Positions 1 to 8,450 of a stretch of DNA of 64,000 nt are shown here, piece after piece (within the stretch, counting starts at the first letter, position 1; each line of letters opens with the position of its first letter). Position numbers and translations under genes: made by a program. Origin of the DNA: Marisa cornuarietis (Eukaryota > Mollusca > Gastropoda > Architaenioglossa > Ampullariidae). The notes under the pieces are model-generated. The model searched no databases, had not been told where the DNA came from, and was given only the letters and a program-made list of their open reading frames with translations. The stretch is from the NCBI GenBank assembly GCA_004794655.1, contig SMMW01000551.1, positions 62,001 through 126,000 of the forward strand. The letters are read 5' to 3'.

Positions 1-208
1 GGGTTCTCTTGGCTTCAAGCGCATCACCACAGGTGACGAATTTTGGTTTTACAATCTGGACCCTAAAACCAAGACCCTGTCAATGATTTCTGGAGGGAGG
101 AAACAGCTGAAATTGATGCCAAAATCGGCGTTTTGGGTGTGTTTTCAAAAATGGATCCATAGGGCCGAAACATTTGTTGCAATAGGCGGCGACTATGTTT
201 GGAAAGTT
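1..208 (+). pseudogene. mariner transposase remnant, cut by the window edge and internally deleted
   Basis: Frame 2 is open from the window edge to a TAA ending at 208. The start of the visible peptide carries FKRITTGDEFWFY followed by a D-P-K-T-K segment. This is the block around the first catalytic aspartate of mariner-family transposases (TGDE then W.Y). About 30 residues later it jumps to FQKWIHRAETFVAIGGDYV, which resembles the extreme C-terminus of the same family. The middle, with the other catalytic residues, is missing, so this is a deleted and inactive copy. No initiator Met is present because the piece enters from outside the window. Family assignment is from motif memory. Confidence 0.55.
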
Positions 209-300
209 TAAAAAGATTCGAAGAAAAAGGGAAAGATGTTTTTAAAAAGTTTTTCGGGTTCGTTTTATTGCCAAGTCTGGGTGGACGTGAAACATCCCAC

Positions 301-605
301 GTATTTGCATGTTTTGTCTGTTAAATCTTTATTGTTGTACGCTGTCACACATAGTTATGTCCTTTGTTCGGAGAAGAGCAGGGCTAGGGCCTCGTGAGCT
401 GTGTAGTGGAACTTGAGAGCGATTGACGTGTGATCAGTGGCGTAGGAAGATGCTCGGCTTTGGGGAGGCCAGCTCCATGCTGACAATGAATGACGTTCAT
501 ATTCTTGTCTTCCCACCATCTTTGTTTTGGGGGGGGGCGGCTACCACCCTTGCCCCCCCCGGTTCCTACGCCACTGCGTGTGATTACTGTAAATACTGTG
601 CCCCT
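301..605 (+). repeat. dispersed repeat R1, copy 1, split by a MITE
   Basis: Positions 301-434 align well with 28878-29017: both contain TATTTGCATGTTTTGTCTG, a TTTATTGTTGTA block, a GAGCAGGG..GGGCTC block and GTGGAACTTGAGAGCGA. The homology resumes at 585 after the inserted MITE at 435-576. The repeat encodes nothing I recognise. Confidence 0.65.
435..576. mobile_element. hAT-type MITE with perfect 14-bp TIRs and 8-bp TSD
   Basis: The left end CAGTGGCGTAGGAA (435-448) is the exact reverse complement of the right end (563-576). The element is flanked by identical 8-bp direct repeats CGTGTGAT at 427-434 and 577-584. An 8-bp duplication and a CAGTGG start are typical of hAT transposons. The 142-bp interior is G/C-tract rich (G run at about 530, C run at about 553) and has no transposase, so it is non-autonomous. 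The homologous sequence at 29010-29017 carries the target without the insert. Confidence 0.85.
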
Positions 606-1427
606 GCAAGATTATGTTGATATGGGCAGCAGAAGTTAAAATCTACCATCCAAAACGCAGGAACATTGCAACAGTATGGTTATCGTAACGTCTATTCTCT
701 CCGAATCTCCAATTCTTGTCTTTAATATTTTTTTGCATTTGTTGTACATTCTTCTGACTCTTGTAAACTATACCTGTATGATGCTTCTGTATGTATGTCA
801 GTAGCTCGGATACGTAAGCTGGGACAAGGCTGTGAAAACACTGCTGGCCCAAAATAGCTTAAACTACGACGGTATGGCAGTAGTTGACGGGGGGTGATAA
901 CCGGAATCATATTTAAAAATGTCAGAGATGTTACTGACTTTGGTAATTATAATTGTAAAAAAAAACTCGTTGCAAATTGTAATTTTAATTGATGTTAAGA
1001 CCACCAACAGTCCAACTCTTGACCTGTGACGCCGAACATTAAGGCCTGGAGTCGGGTCGCAACTTTGTCAGTTTTATAGCCAGTCGACTTCACTGTATTG
1101 GCACCACAACAAAGAACAGCGCGAGGCTACTTGGGCATGAATTCTGCCGCTGTAATTACGTATCAGGTTGGTCGGCACTAACCAAAGTCAGAGAGAGGCG
1201 ACAGAAGAAGTCCTTCACTTTATTTAGCTGCATGTTGGCAAGGTTATCTCTGTCTTGTAATTACGTTAAGGGGGTTGTTTGACTAAGATTGTAAGACTGC
1301 ATGTGGCTGTTAAATGGATTGATTTAGAAAACGTAGGTCACGAGTTCTCTTATGAACAGAAAGAAGTTGTATTAACGAAGAAGTTACAACGTGAGACTTT
1401 TCTCCCACTGTAGCTTCTTCCATCGCC
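606..1427. other. no gene seen
   Basis: AT-rich sequence with short open frames only. I see no splice-bounded exon, RNA gene or transposon end. An in-frame start with a fair Kozak context appears at 1428. Confidence 0.4.
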
Positions 1428-1940
1428 ATGAACTGTGGACATTCATGCCTGTTATCGGCTGTGATTCTTGGCGTGACCTGCTGCATGTCTGTTTCACAGC
1501 GATCTGCCGGAGCTAGTGGTCACATATATCTTGTGTATAGAGAAACTGGTCACATATATCTTGTGTTTAGAGATATTGGTCACATAAATCTTGTGTATAG
1601 ATCAATTGGTCACATAAATCTTGTGTATAGATCAATTGGTCACATATATCTTGTGTATAGAGCTAGTGTTCAAATATATCTTGTGTTTAGAGATATTGGT
1701 CACATAAATCTTGTGTATAGATCAATTGGTCACATATATCTTGTGTATAGAGCTAGTGTTCAAATATATCTTGTGTTTAGAGATATTGGTCACATAAATC
1801 TTGTGTATAGATCAATTGGTCACATATATCTTGTGTATAGAGCTAGTGTTCAAATATATCTTGTGTTTAGAGATATTGGTCACATAAATCTTTTTATAGA
1901 ACTATTGGTCACATATATCTTGCGGTATTTACTTGCATAG
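1428..1940 (+). CDS. 170-codon ORF: signal-peptide-like N-terminus plus 10-residue tandem repeats; coding status doubtful
   Basis: The ATG is preceded by GCC and followed by A, a reasonable Kozak context. Residues 1-28 have a hydrophobic core (LLSAVILGVTCC) that looks like a signal peptide. From residue 31 the ORF is tandem 10-residue units of the form GHI(Y/N)LV(Y/F)R followed by two variable residues. The last units are thrown out of register by a 29-bp unit at 1878-1906. The differences between units that I can see all change an amino acid; the first codons of the unit never vary silently. That favours a homogenising satellite over a constrained protein. The repeat unit is also open in a second forward frame, so an ORF is expected by chance. 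It could be a secreted repetitive protein, but I favour a fortuitous ORF over a satellite. Confidence 0.2.
   Translation: MNCGHSCLLSAVILGVTCCMSVSQRSAGASGHIYLVYRETGHIYLVFRDIGHINLVYRSIGHINLVYRSIGHIYLVYRASVQIYLVFRDIGHINLVYRSIGHIYLVYRASVQIYLVFRDIGHINLVYRSIGHIYLVYRASVQIYLVFRDIGHINLFIELLVTYILRYLLA
1518..1936. repeat. 30-bp tandem satellite with a 90-bp higher-order unit
   Basis: There are fourteen units of about 30 bp on the pattern GGTCACATATATCTTGTG plus 12 bp. Units 4-6, 7-9 and 10-12 (1608-1877) form three successive 90-bp trimers that are identical base for base. Earlier units differ, and unit 13 is 29 bp. This implies recent amplification of a three-unit block. Confidence 0.95.
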
Positions 1941-2159
1941 CAGAGGTGTCATACACAGAGGAGGGAAGGCTAGCCATACTTTAATATCAGCTAGCGGACA
2001 GACGAGATATAACCGTCTGATAACCCCATTTGAAACTGAAAAGATATATTAACTTGCGGCAGTCGCAGCTGGAAGAACAGCTGCAATTTTCCTTCATACA
2101 TTTTCTAAATATCCTAACGCATTGTGCAGACTTTGAACATAGTTGATAAATATTGTCAG

Positions 2160-2250
2160 CTTCAGTGCAGCATGTTAAAGCGCACTGAGCTCTATTGTGT
2201 GTGGAGAAGTGCGCTATATAAATCGTCGTTATTATTATTACTAAGTTTTT
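2160..2250 (+). repeat. LINE/SINE 3' tail fragment
   Basis: The sequence TTAAAGCGCACTGAGC, then GTGCGCTATATAAATCGTCG and a (TTA)n run matches the 3' tail of the LINE fragment at 42.8 kb and another tail at 37.3 kb. Only the tail is visible here; no coding part is attached. Confidence 0.5.
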
Positions 2251-2373
2251 GTATGTTTGTTTGTGTGGAGCGACCATCTTTGCACATTCGTATTCGTAAA
2301 GGATTGTGAATAGGACTGGGACCAAACTATGTTGTGGCCCAAAAAATACACATCTGCTAATTCGACTACCCTA

Positions 2374-2470
2374 GCAGCACAGAATGCCATAAGCTATGGG
2401 TCCCATAGAAAGTATATGGGACTCATGGGTTTCCACCAGGGGGCCTACGTATTTTGGCATTCTGTTCTGC
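2374..2470. mobile_element. 97-bp MITE-like element with 16-bp inverted ends
   Basis: The left end GCAGCACAGAATGCCA (2374-2389) and right end TGGCATTCTGTTCTGC (2455-2470) are inverted repeats with one mismatch. The interior includes a perfect palindrome CTATGGG-T-CCCATAG at about 2395-2409. No clear target-site duplication was found, so the superfamily is unassigned. Confidence 0.6.
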
Positions 2471-2474
2471 TTGG

Positions 2475-3090
2475 GAATACGAATATATATATCTATATAT
2501 ATACATGTGTAAATTGTTAACTTTGGAGCTAAGAAGCAAATATATGCAGAGCAATTGTGATGCCTCAATGAAAACAGCCACACGGCCGTGAGGTGTAGAG
2601 AGTTAGAAGTTGTGAAAATAATTCTGATATATTTACAGATTTTCTATGTTACTGTATAGATGTTTTAATACGATTGTCTCTATTATAAATATATTTCTTT
2701 GCTGCCTATGCATTAAAATACATTAATAGCTCTCACAGATTCGGTAGGTACAAGGTAACAATCCAACAGTGGGACTGTCAAAGCTAGTGTTTATCTGGTT
2801 CCTTTGGTAGGTTATATTTTAAATCCCATGTTCCAAAGAAAAATAAAGACTTAACATGCATCCAATGAAGTCATAATTGCGACCTCACAAATGCATATAG
2901 AGATGCCTAATTAACATTCACCCCTGCTCTCCCATTGACTGTTATCTTGGAAATATAATTACACTCATTTACACTTGCGATGTATTTGTATCTCTTTCCA
3001 TTGATGTGGATGTAGATGTCTAAACTGTCTATACAGATCCCTGCTCTACTAAATCTTTTAGCATGCTTTGGAAACATTACAAGCAATTCT
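2475..3090. other. AT-rich 3' flank of the protocadherin gene
   Basis: This contains an (AT)n tract at about 2485-2510. A minus-strand ATTAAA-like polyadenylation variant lies near 2664. No second protocadherin exon could be identified here. Confidence 0.3.
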
Positions 3091-5985
3091 TTACAGTAGC
3101 TCAAAGATAGAACCTTGCCCTTTATCTTTGGTTTCACTACGCATCACTGAGTAAGTACTTACTTGCTGCTGCTCATCGAGGATCTTTGGTTTAGGTGGTG
3201 GCTTGAACGTCGAAAAATTTCCTGCAGAAGTACACTCCACCCATAATGGCTCTCTGTTTACTTGTTTAGCTGCCGGCTTTGGTAAGCCTTGTTCTTCACA
3301 GATTTTGGCTGCCGCATAAGTTTTCTCTTTTTCAAAGGTAACATTTTTTTTGGTAATCTTACTACCGCCTGAAACAAGGGTGTTTTGGTCTCTTTTGGGA
3401 ATAAATAAAGTACCAGCAGCAATTGCCTCCATGTCAATATCCTTCTCAAGGTCCGTACACGCATTGTATTCTGCCTTGTTTATGATGTGATGCTTGTGTC
3501 TTTCGGTGGTTGTCTTTCTCTGACGATCAAAATATCTTATGAGCAACAGCGTCGTCAAAACCGCCAAGGCAAGTGCGAGCGTAATGCAGACTAGTGCAAT
3601 GACAATTTTCATGTTTAAATCGCTATGCTTGACCTCATCAGAAGATGTTACTTCGATGTGTAGCAAGGCCTGCTGCGCCATCTGAGGAATGCCGTTGTCT
3701 CTGACGTTAACTACTAGGTTGTATGACCGGACATCACTTGGAAGTATTTGATGACCAAGGCTGATGACTCCGGTCAGAGAATCTACAACAAATAAGTTAC
3801 TACCATTTCTGACAAAGATGGTATAGGTTAGGTCGCCGTTTGCTCCGCTGTCTAGATCATAAGCGACAATCTTTGCTACTTCTGAACCAGGAGCTGTGTC
3901 TAAGGCAATAGTGACGGCGGGGTTGTCCGCATTGGGGAAAGTGATGACGGGGCTGTGGTCATTTTTGTCTACTACATTCACAGTAACGCGTATTGAAGAG
4001 TTCTGAGGCAGTAATCCAAGATCCACAGCAGCTATCACGAATGTGTACACGCTGGATACTTCATAGTCTAATTCTCCAGACACCATGATGACCCCGGAAG
4101 CGTTAACACCGATAGGCATTCGCGGAATTAACCTTGACGTCACCATGTAATATTCCACCTGTGCATTAAGGCCAAGGTCCCCATCCGTGGCAGTTACATG
4201 ACCAATAATGGTACCAATAGGCGTGCGCTCTTGCACTTGGAATATGTAACTACTATTTGCAAAAACAGGATGAAGGTCATTTTTGTCTCCTACGTTTACC
4301 ACTACAGTAGTCGTCGACGTGAGGGGACTGGGACTACTGTCCCAGGCGTAGACGATAAAGACGTATTTGGGTTTGGCCTCTCGGTCCAGGAATCGGGTGG
4401 TGTAGATATCGCCAAGCATAGTGTCGATAGTGAAAGTGTCACCGTTTTTTTCCATGCTATAGATGATGCGAGAGTTTGCACCGAAATCTGCATCAGTTGC
4501 TGTGACACTTCCAACCCATGTTCCCACCACCTCGTTTTCATCAACGCTGAGAAAGTAATTGTTGGAGCTGAAAACTGGAGGGTTGTCATTGCTATCGCTT
4601 ATTTCAACCCTTAGCACTTTTTCTGTAGACAGTGGAGGGTTGCCTCCATCGCGGCATGTAATCATGACGGTGTAATTCGTTTCTTTTTCACGATCTAGTG
4701 GTTGTGCAACGATAATCTTATACTCGTTTAGCTCTAGCTTTTGCAAAGAGAAGCGTGGATTGTCCAAATTGCAATTTACCAGTCCGTTGCGACCAGAGTC
4801 ATGGTCCACGACGGTCAAGAGCGCCGTGACTTTACCGATGGCTGCAGACTCCGTAACTACTGCTGCCCCACTCTGACTGAACAAAGGCTTCACCTCCATT
4901 TCTGGTTTATCATTGCGGGTATCCTGGATCTGTATGATTACTCTGCAGGTTGAACTCAGTTGAGGTATGCCAGCATCTCTAGCGAGGACCTCGAAATCAT
5001 AAGTATTTCCACCTCTTGTCTCCAGTAAGCCGCTCACTGTTATAACACCTGTGTCTGCTTTGACAGAAAACAAAGACTTTGTTGAGGTATCTGCCGTGTC
5101 AGAGATATAGAACGAAATCCTTCCGTTGTCACCCTCGTCAAGGTCTCGAGCATTCACAACTAAGGCAACAGAGTCGGAGGGAGTACCCTCGGTCAAAACT
5201 CTTGTGTACTGGGGACGATCAAAAACTGGTTCATTGTCGTTTTCATCGAGGACATTGACAGTAATTGGCAAAGTCGCCGTTTTAACGGGACTGCCACCAT
5301 CAAATGCTATCAGAGAGAAGCTATACAGTTGGTGCACTTCTCTGTCAAGAGGCTGTGAGATCCTAAGGAACACTGACAGGCGATGTTCTCCTGATAATGT
5401 CTCATACGCCAAGACATTTAAATTGAAGGTGTCGATTTTGGGCTCCAGGGTGTACCTCTCTACTTTGTGTTGCTCATCGACATCTACATCATTTGCAGTC
5501 GGCAGCGCGAACGTGGTTTCAACCGGCGTCTGTTCAGAAATCTCTACAACGAAACTAGACTGAGAGAAGGCAGGGGCGTTGTCGTTGGCATCCAAGATGT
5601 ACACAACTAGTGAGAATTTTCTGAAGAAGGCTGACTCCGGACTGGCTGACTGCACGGCAACGTCACAACGAACAGTACACACCGAAGTGGTGCCGCAGAG
5701 ACCCTCTCGATCTAATGACTTCTTTGTGTACAAATCACCAGATGTCGGTGACACAGAGAATGGGTTATGAGCACTGGAACTGACGTCCACCATGGTATAT
5801 TGTAGAGCCAAGAGTTCCTGTTGACCCAGCACCGAGGTTAAGTTGGCTTTTACACCAATGTTGCCTAGGTAACTGGGTGGTGTTTCTTCCAACACCTCAA
5901 ATATCAGTTCTTGTGCATTGGTTGGCAAATTAGAATGCCACAGAGAAACAGAAGTAAGAAAGATCGTGAAGATAGATGACAGCAT
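3091..5985 (-). CDS. delta-1-like protocadherin, seven cadherin repeats
   Basis: Single-pass calcium-dependent adhesion receptor of the plasma membrane. The ATG at 5985 has ACC before it (good Kozak) and opens a signal peptide (residues 1-24). Seven cadherin domains follow, at about 25-140, 141-255, 256-362, 363-472, 473-575, 576-681 and 682-780. Linkers carry DANDNAP, DENDNEP, DTRNDKP, DSNDNPP, DKNDLHP and DKNDHSP; LDRE appears in domains 1, 2, 4 and 5 and AxDxDxGxN-type motifs in 4-7, all calcium-binding signatures. A hydrophobic helix (about 792-817) precedes a cytoplasmic tail with KKNVTF (about 879-884), a fit to the PP1-docking RVxF motif. Delta-1 protocadherins in vertebrates have seven repeats and a PP1-binding RVTF motif. 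The ectodomain and helix are in one exon, as usual for protocadherins. The ORF gives 964 residues, but a strong GTAAGT follows codon 941 (3163), so residues 942-964 may be intron read-through and the true tail may be longer. Cadherin identity is near certain; delta-1 class is inference. Confidence 0.93.
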   Translation of the reverse strand: MLSSIFTIFLTSVSLWHSNLPTNAQELIFEVLEETPPSYLGNIGVKANLTSVLGQQELLALQYTMVDVSSSAHNPFSVSPTSGDLYTKKSLDREGLCGTTSVCTVRCDVAVQSASPESAFFRKFSLVVYILDANDNAPAFSQSSFVVEISEQTPVETTFALPTANDVDVDEQHKVERYTLEPKIDTFNLNVLAYETLSGEHRLSVFLRISQPLDREVHQLYSFSLIAFDGGSPVKTATLPITVNVLDENDNEPVFDRPQYTRVLTEGTPSDSVALVVNARDLDEGDNGRISFYISDTADTSTKSLFSVKADTGVITVSGLLETRGGNTYDFEVLARDAGIPQLSSTCRVIIQIQDTRNDKPEMEVKPLFSQSGAAVVTESAAIGKVTALLTVVDHDSGRNGLVNCNLDNPRFSLQKLELNEYKIIVAQPLDREKETNYTVMITCRDGGNPPLSTEKVLRVEISDSNDNPPVFSSNNYFLSVDENEVVGTWVGSVTATDADFGANSRIIYSMEKNGDTFTIDTMLGDIYTTRFLDREAKPKYVFIVYAWDSSPSPLTSTTTVVVNVGDKNDLHPVFANSSYIFQVQERTPIGTIIGHVTATDGDLGLNAQVEYYMVTSRLIPRMPIGVNASGVIMVSGELDYEVSSVYTFVIAAVDLGLLPQNSSIRVTVNVVDKNDHSPVITFPNADNPAVTIALDTAPGSEVAKIVAYDLDSGANGDLTYTIFVRNGSNLFVVDSLTGVISLGHQILPSDVRSYNLVVNVRDNGIPQMAQQALLHIEVTSSDEVKHSDLNMKIVIALVCITLALALAVLTTLLLIRYFDRQRKTTTERHKHHIINKAEYNACTDLEKDIDMEAIAAGTLFIPKRDQNTLVSGGSKITKKNVTFEKEKTYAAAKICEEQGLPKPAAKQVNREPLWVECTSAGNFSTFKPPPKPKILDEQQQVSTYSVMRSETKDKGQGSIFELL
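3157..3163 (-). other. candidate 5' splice site in the protocadherin cytoplasmic tail
   Basis: On the minus strand the sequence reads CAGCAGCAA|GTAAGTACTT, a near-consensus donor. It falls exactly at a codon boundary after Gln941 and just after a proline/glutamine-rich stretch. Use of this donor would replace the last 23 ORF residues by downstream exons, which lie below 3090 or outside the window. Confidence 0.5.
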
Positions 5986-6142
5986 GGTGAATACTACGTT
6001 TTCTCCAAGGTAGTGAGCAGTCTAGGGATGAGGTGATTACAACTTGATAGGCCTCTTCAAAGGTCGTCTGAAAAAAATAGAGCAAATAGATTTCTGATTC
6101 CATCATTAGACCGCCCGAAAACACGGAGATGATGAGGAAATA

Positions 6143-6707
6143 CGAGGTGTGTCTGAAAATTAACGGGGCTATTGTCAGTTTATTTAAATTCCAAACAACA
6201 ACAAACTACATGGATTCCCCTTTAAAATAACCCCCCTTGAGTCTAATGCGCTTTTCCATCTTTCTCTGCCATGCTTCTATGTACTGTTCTTCTCGGCCAT
6301 GAACTGCTGTATGCTCAAGGTGTTGTGAGCAAGTGCATCGAGGCTGCTTCAGTCATGAAAATGCACCTGCTCACAACGCCCTGAGCATACGGACGAGAAC
6401 ACCGTACTGAAACTCTCTATTCAACTGATCTTGTTCCATGTTACTTTTTTTCTTTTCCCCAAGCTAAAGGGTCATCACGGGGACCCATTTTGAAGGCGTG
6501 GAGGCCATTAAGAGGGCCGTAACGACGGAGCTGAGGGGTATCATAGAAGAATCTTTCCAGCAGTTTATAGTGGCATGGCAGAGAAGGATGGAAAGGTGCA
6601 TAAACTCGAGGGGGGTATTTTGAAGGGGAAACCATGAAGTTTGTTGTTCGGAATTTAAATAAATTGTGTGTGTGACACCAATCCCATTAATTTTCAGACA
6701 CAGTTCG
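6143..6707. mobile_element. fold-back element built from two inverted mariner 3' ends
   Basis: TA dinucleotides at 6141-6142 and 6708-6709 flank inverted ends that share TGTGTCTGAAAATTAA, as expected for a mariner insertion. The right arm (6361-6707) encodes the C-terminal half of a mariner transposase with frameshifts: HENAPAHNAL (the usual HDNAP aspartate is Glu), then YSTDLVPCYFF, then a stretch ending AWQRRMERCIN. The left arm (6143-6338) is the same 3' end in inverted orientation: on the minus strand it reads EAWQRKMEKRIRLKGGYFKG. The arms meet around a 22-nt loop (6339-6360); the innermost 30 bp (6309-6338 and 6361-6390) match at 27 positions. Both ends therefore come from one transposon end. 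It cannot encode active transposase, but it keeps two transposase-recognisable termini. Confidence 0.8.
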
Positions 6708-6709
6708 TA

Positions 6710-7399
6710 TGATAGATGGGGAAAAAATTAGAGGATAAGAGGGGGCAAGACGGAATAATACGCACAACAAATATGAAATGATGGAAAAAAGTAAAGCAGG
6801 GACACAAAGACTTTATTTAGTACTGGCCAGACAACCAGACTTCGGTTGGGTTTATTTTTATATTTTGATGTATTACTTCATTCCAGTCAAGCTTAATCAT
6901 GTGCATTATTAGTGTAACGAATAATGAAACACTTGTACTCTTTTTTAGTTCTTTGGTAGTTTGACAGCCAATGTTTGGCAAAGGAGGTACGACGTTTTCA
7001 GCGTTTTCTGGTCGCTTTACCCTCGATCTTATTCCTCTCTCTTTGTCAGTACCGTCTCAATTAAGATTTCTGAATTTGCCTTGCTTAGTATATAGGCAAG
7101 TCCCAATATTTTCTGCATAGTATTTTTCATTTAGATCCATCGCAACATTTAACTGTAAATATATATATATATACATGAAAAGTAAACATGTTCTGCAGAA
7201 TCTCGAAGCTGGTAACTTTCCTAGACGTAACTAATATTTAATATACTTTACATGTGTATATACAAAAGGTGTCAGTGCACTTTGCCATACATCAGATTTA
7301 AAGAATGAAGGGGGCACATCTATGAGACTTTCATAACAAAAGAGGGATTTTTTCTCCAGGGTTACTTTTTAAAAGCCCAAAATTTCAACACTGCGTGTC
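6710..7399. other. no gene seen
   Basis: AT-rich sequence with an (AT)n tract near 7158-7173. The 3' end of the minus-strand LINE at 7.4-8.45 kb may extend into its upper part, but I could not follow homology below about 7400. Confidence 0.3.
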
Positions 7400-8450
7400 A
7401 GCATTTGCTTATCAGTGGAGTCAAAGAGTTTTCAATAGATATATCATTTGAGTTTGAAAGTTTAATTCTATCACACTTCTCTTTTCCTTTATGCTTAATT
7501 TCCTCCTTACAACATTAAAACTCGTCTTAGTTCAGGAATATATTCCTAGATATGTGTAGCTATTTGCCGCTTTCACTTCTGTATTTTGATAAAGCCAATG
7601 TATGTGTGATGAGAGATGTCCTCATTTTCTGAAAAACATTATATTAATTTTTTCCAATTTCACAGTCAGTTTTAATTTATTGTTTAAGCATATTGAGTTT
7701 GTTGTGCAGCAGCTGGATGCCATGCCTCTATAGCTTACTTATTTCCATTGGTAAATTTATAAATAAAGAATAAGAAAATCAGAGGGCAGAGTAAACACCC
7801 CTGCATGACTCCTTTTGAAGTAACAGGTGTATACAGATTTTTTCTGACACATGCAAAGACTGAGCTCCTCTCAAGGTCTGATACATGCTCCCATGTGCTC
7901 CATTTTCCTTTGAATGTTCCATTGTAAATTTCTATTAACCGAATCAAAGGTACATTTAAAATCTTTGACGATAACATACAATTTCTTACATTTTAAAAGG
8001 TTAGTTTGTAATAGCCAACAGCGTCCATTGTGGTCTGAACTTTCAAAAGCCAGCGTATTCTTCTATAACTCTTCTTCTTCAGCCCACCTTCTTAGTCTCC
8101 TGTTAAACATATCTGTTTAGACGTTACTTAATACACTTGTTAATGCAATGCATCTGTAACTGACTGATGTCATATTTTTTTGTAGAGTGGTACTATAATG
8201 AACTTTGACAATTTGTTTGGAAATGTATTTTTCTCGAACAGGACATTGCATGGGTTTAACAGAAAATTAAGAACACATCTATCGGCATTTTTTATTAGTT
8301 CCCATAGCTTTGTCTGCACAAGCACTTTTGCTACTTTTTGGTGCTTACCTCCTTTATTGTTATTGAGTTATTGAAAAAGGGTTCATCAGTTCTCTCTTCC
8401 ATCCTCGTGCATATTGCTAATTTCAGTGATTTGATCGGTACCACTGCTTC
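7400..8450 (-). pseudogene. LINE reverse transcriptase, frameshifted
   Basis: Read on the minus strand in several frames, this is a reverse transcriptase of a non-LTR retrotransposon. In order: FFNNSITIKEV (about 8390), NTFPNKLSKFIIVPLYKK, YRCIALTSVLS (matching the family YRGISLTSVLSK block), LLKCKKLYVIVKDFKCTFDSV (the first catalytic Asp region), VMQGCLLCPLIF (the RQGCLLSPLLF block, about 7785), then a post-catalytic stretch with LTVKLEKINIMFFRK and ANSYTYLGIYS (about 7560). The catalytic YADD block is not readable. Many stops and frameshifts show it is dead. The wording is close to the element at 10.7-14.5 kb, so both probably belong to one lineage. No endonuclease was found upstream; it is likely 5' truncated. 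Confidence 0.75.

Noticed and set aside
1518..1936. Regular 30-bp repeats resembling a CRISPR array
   Set aside because: Units are contiguous with no unique spacers; this is a tandem satellite in an animal genome.
4198..4614. Plus-strand ORFs of 138 and 145 codons (also 5126-5563)
   Set aside because: They are antisense shadows of the cadherin repeats.
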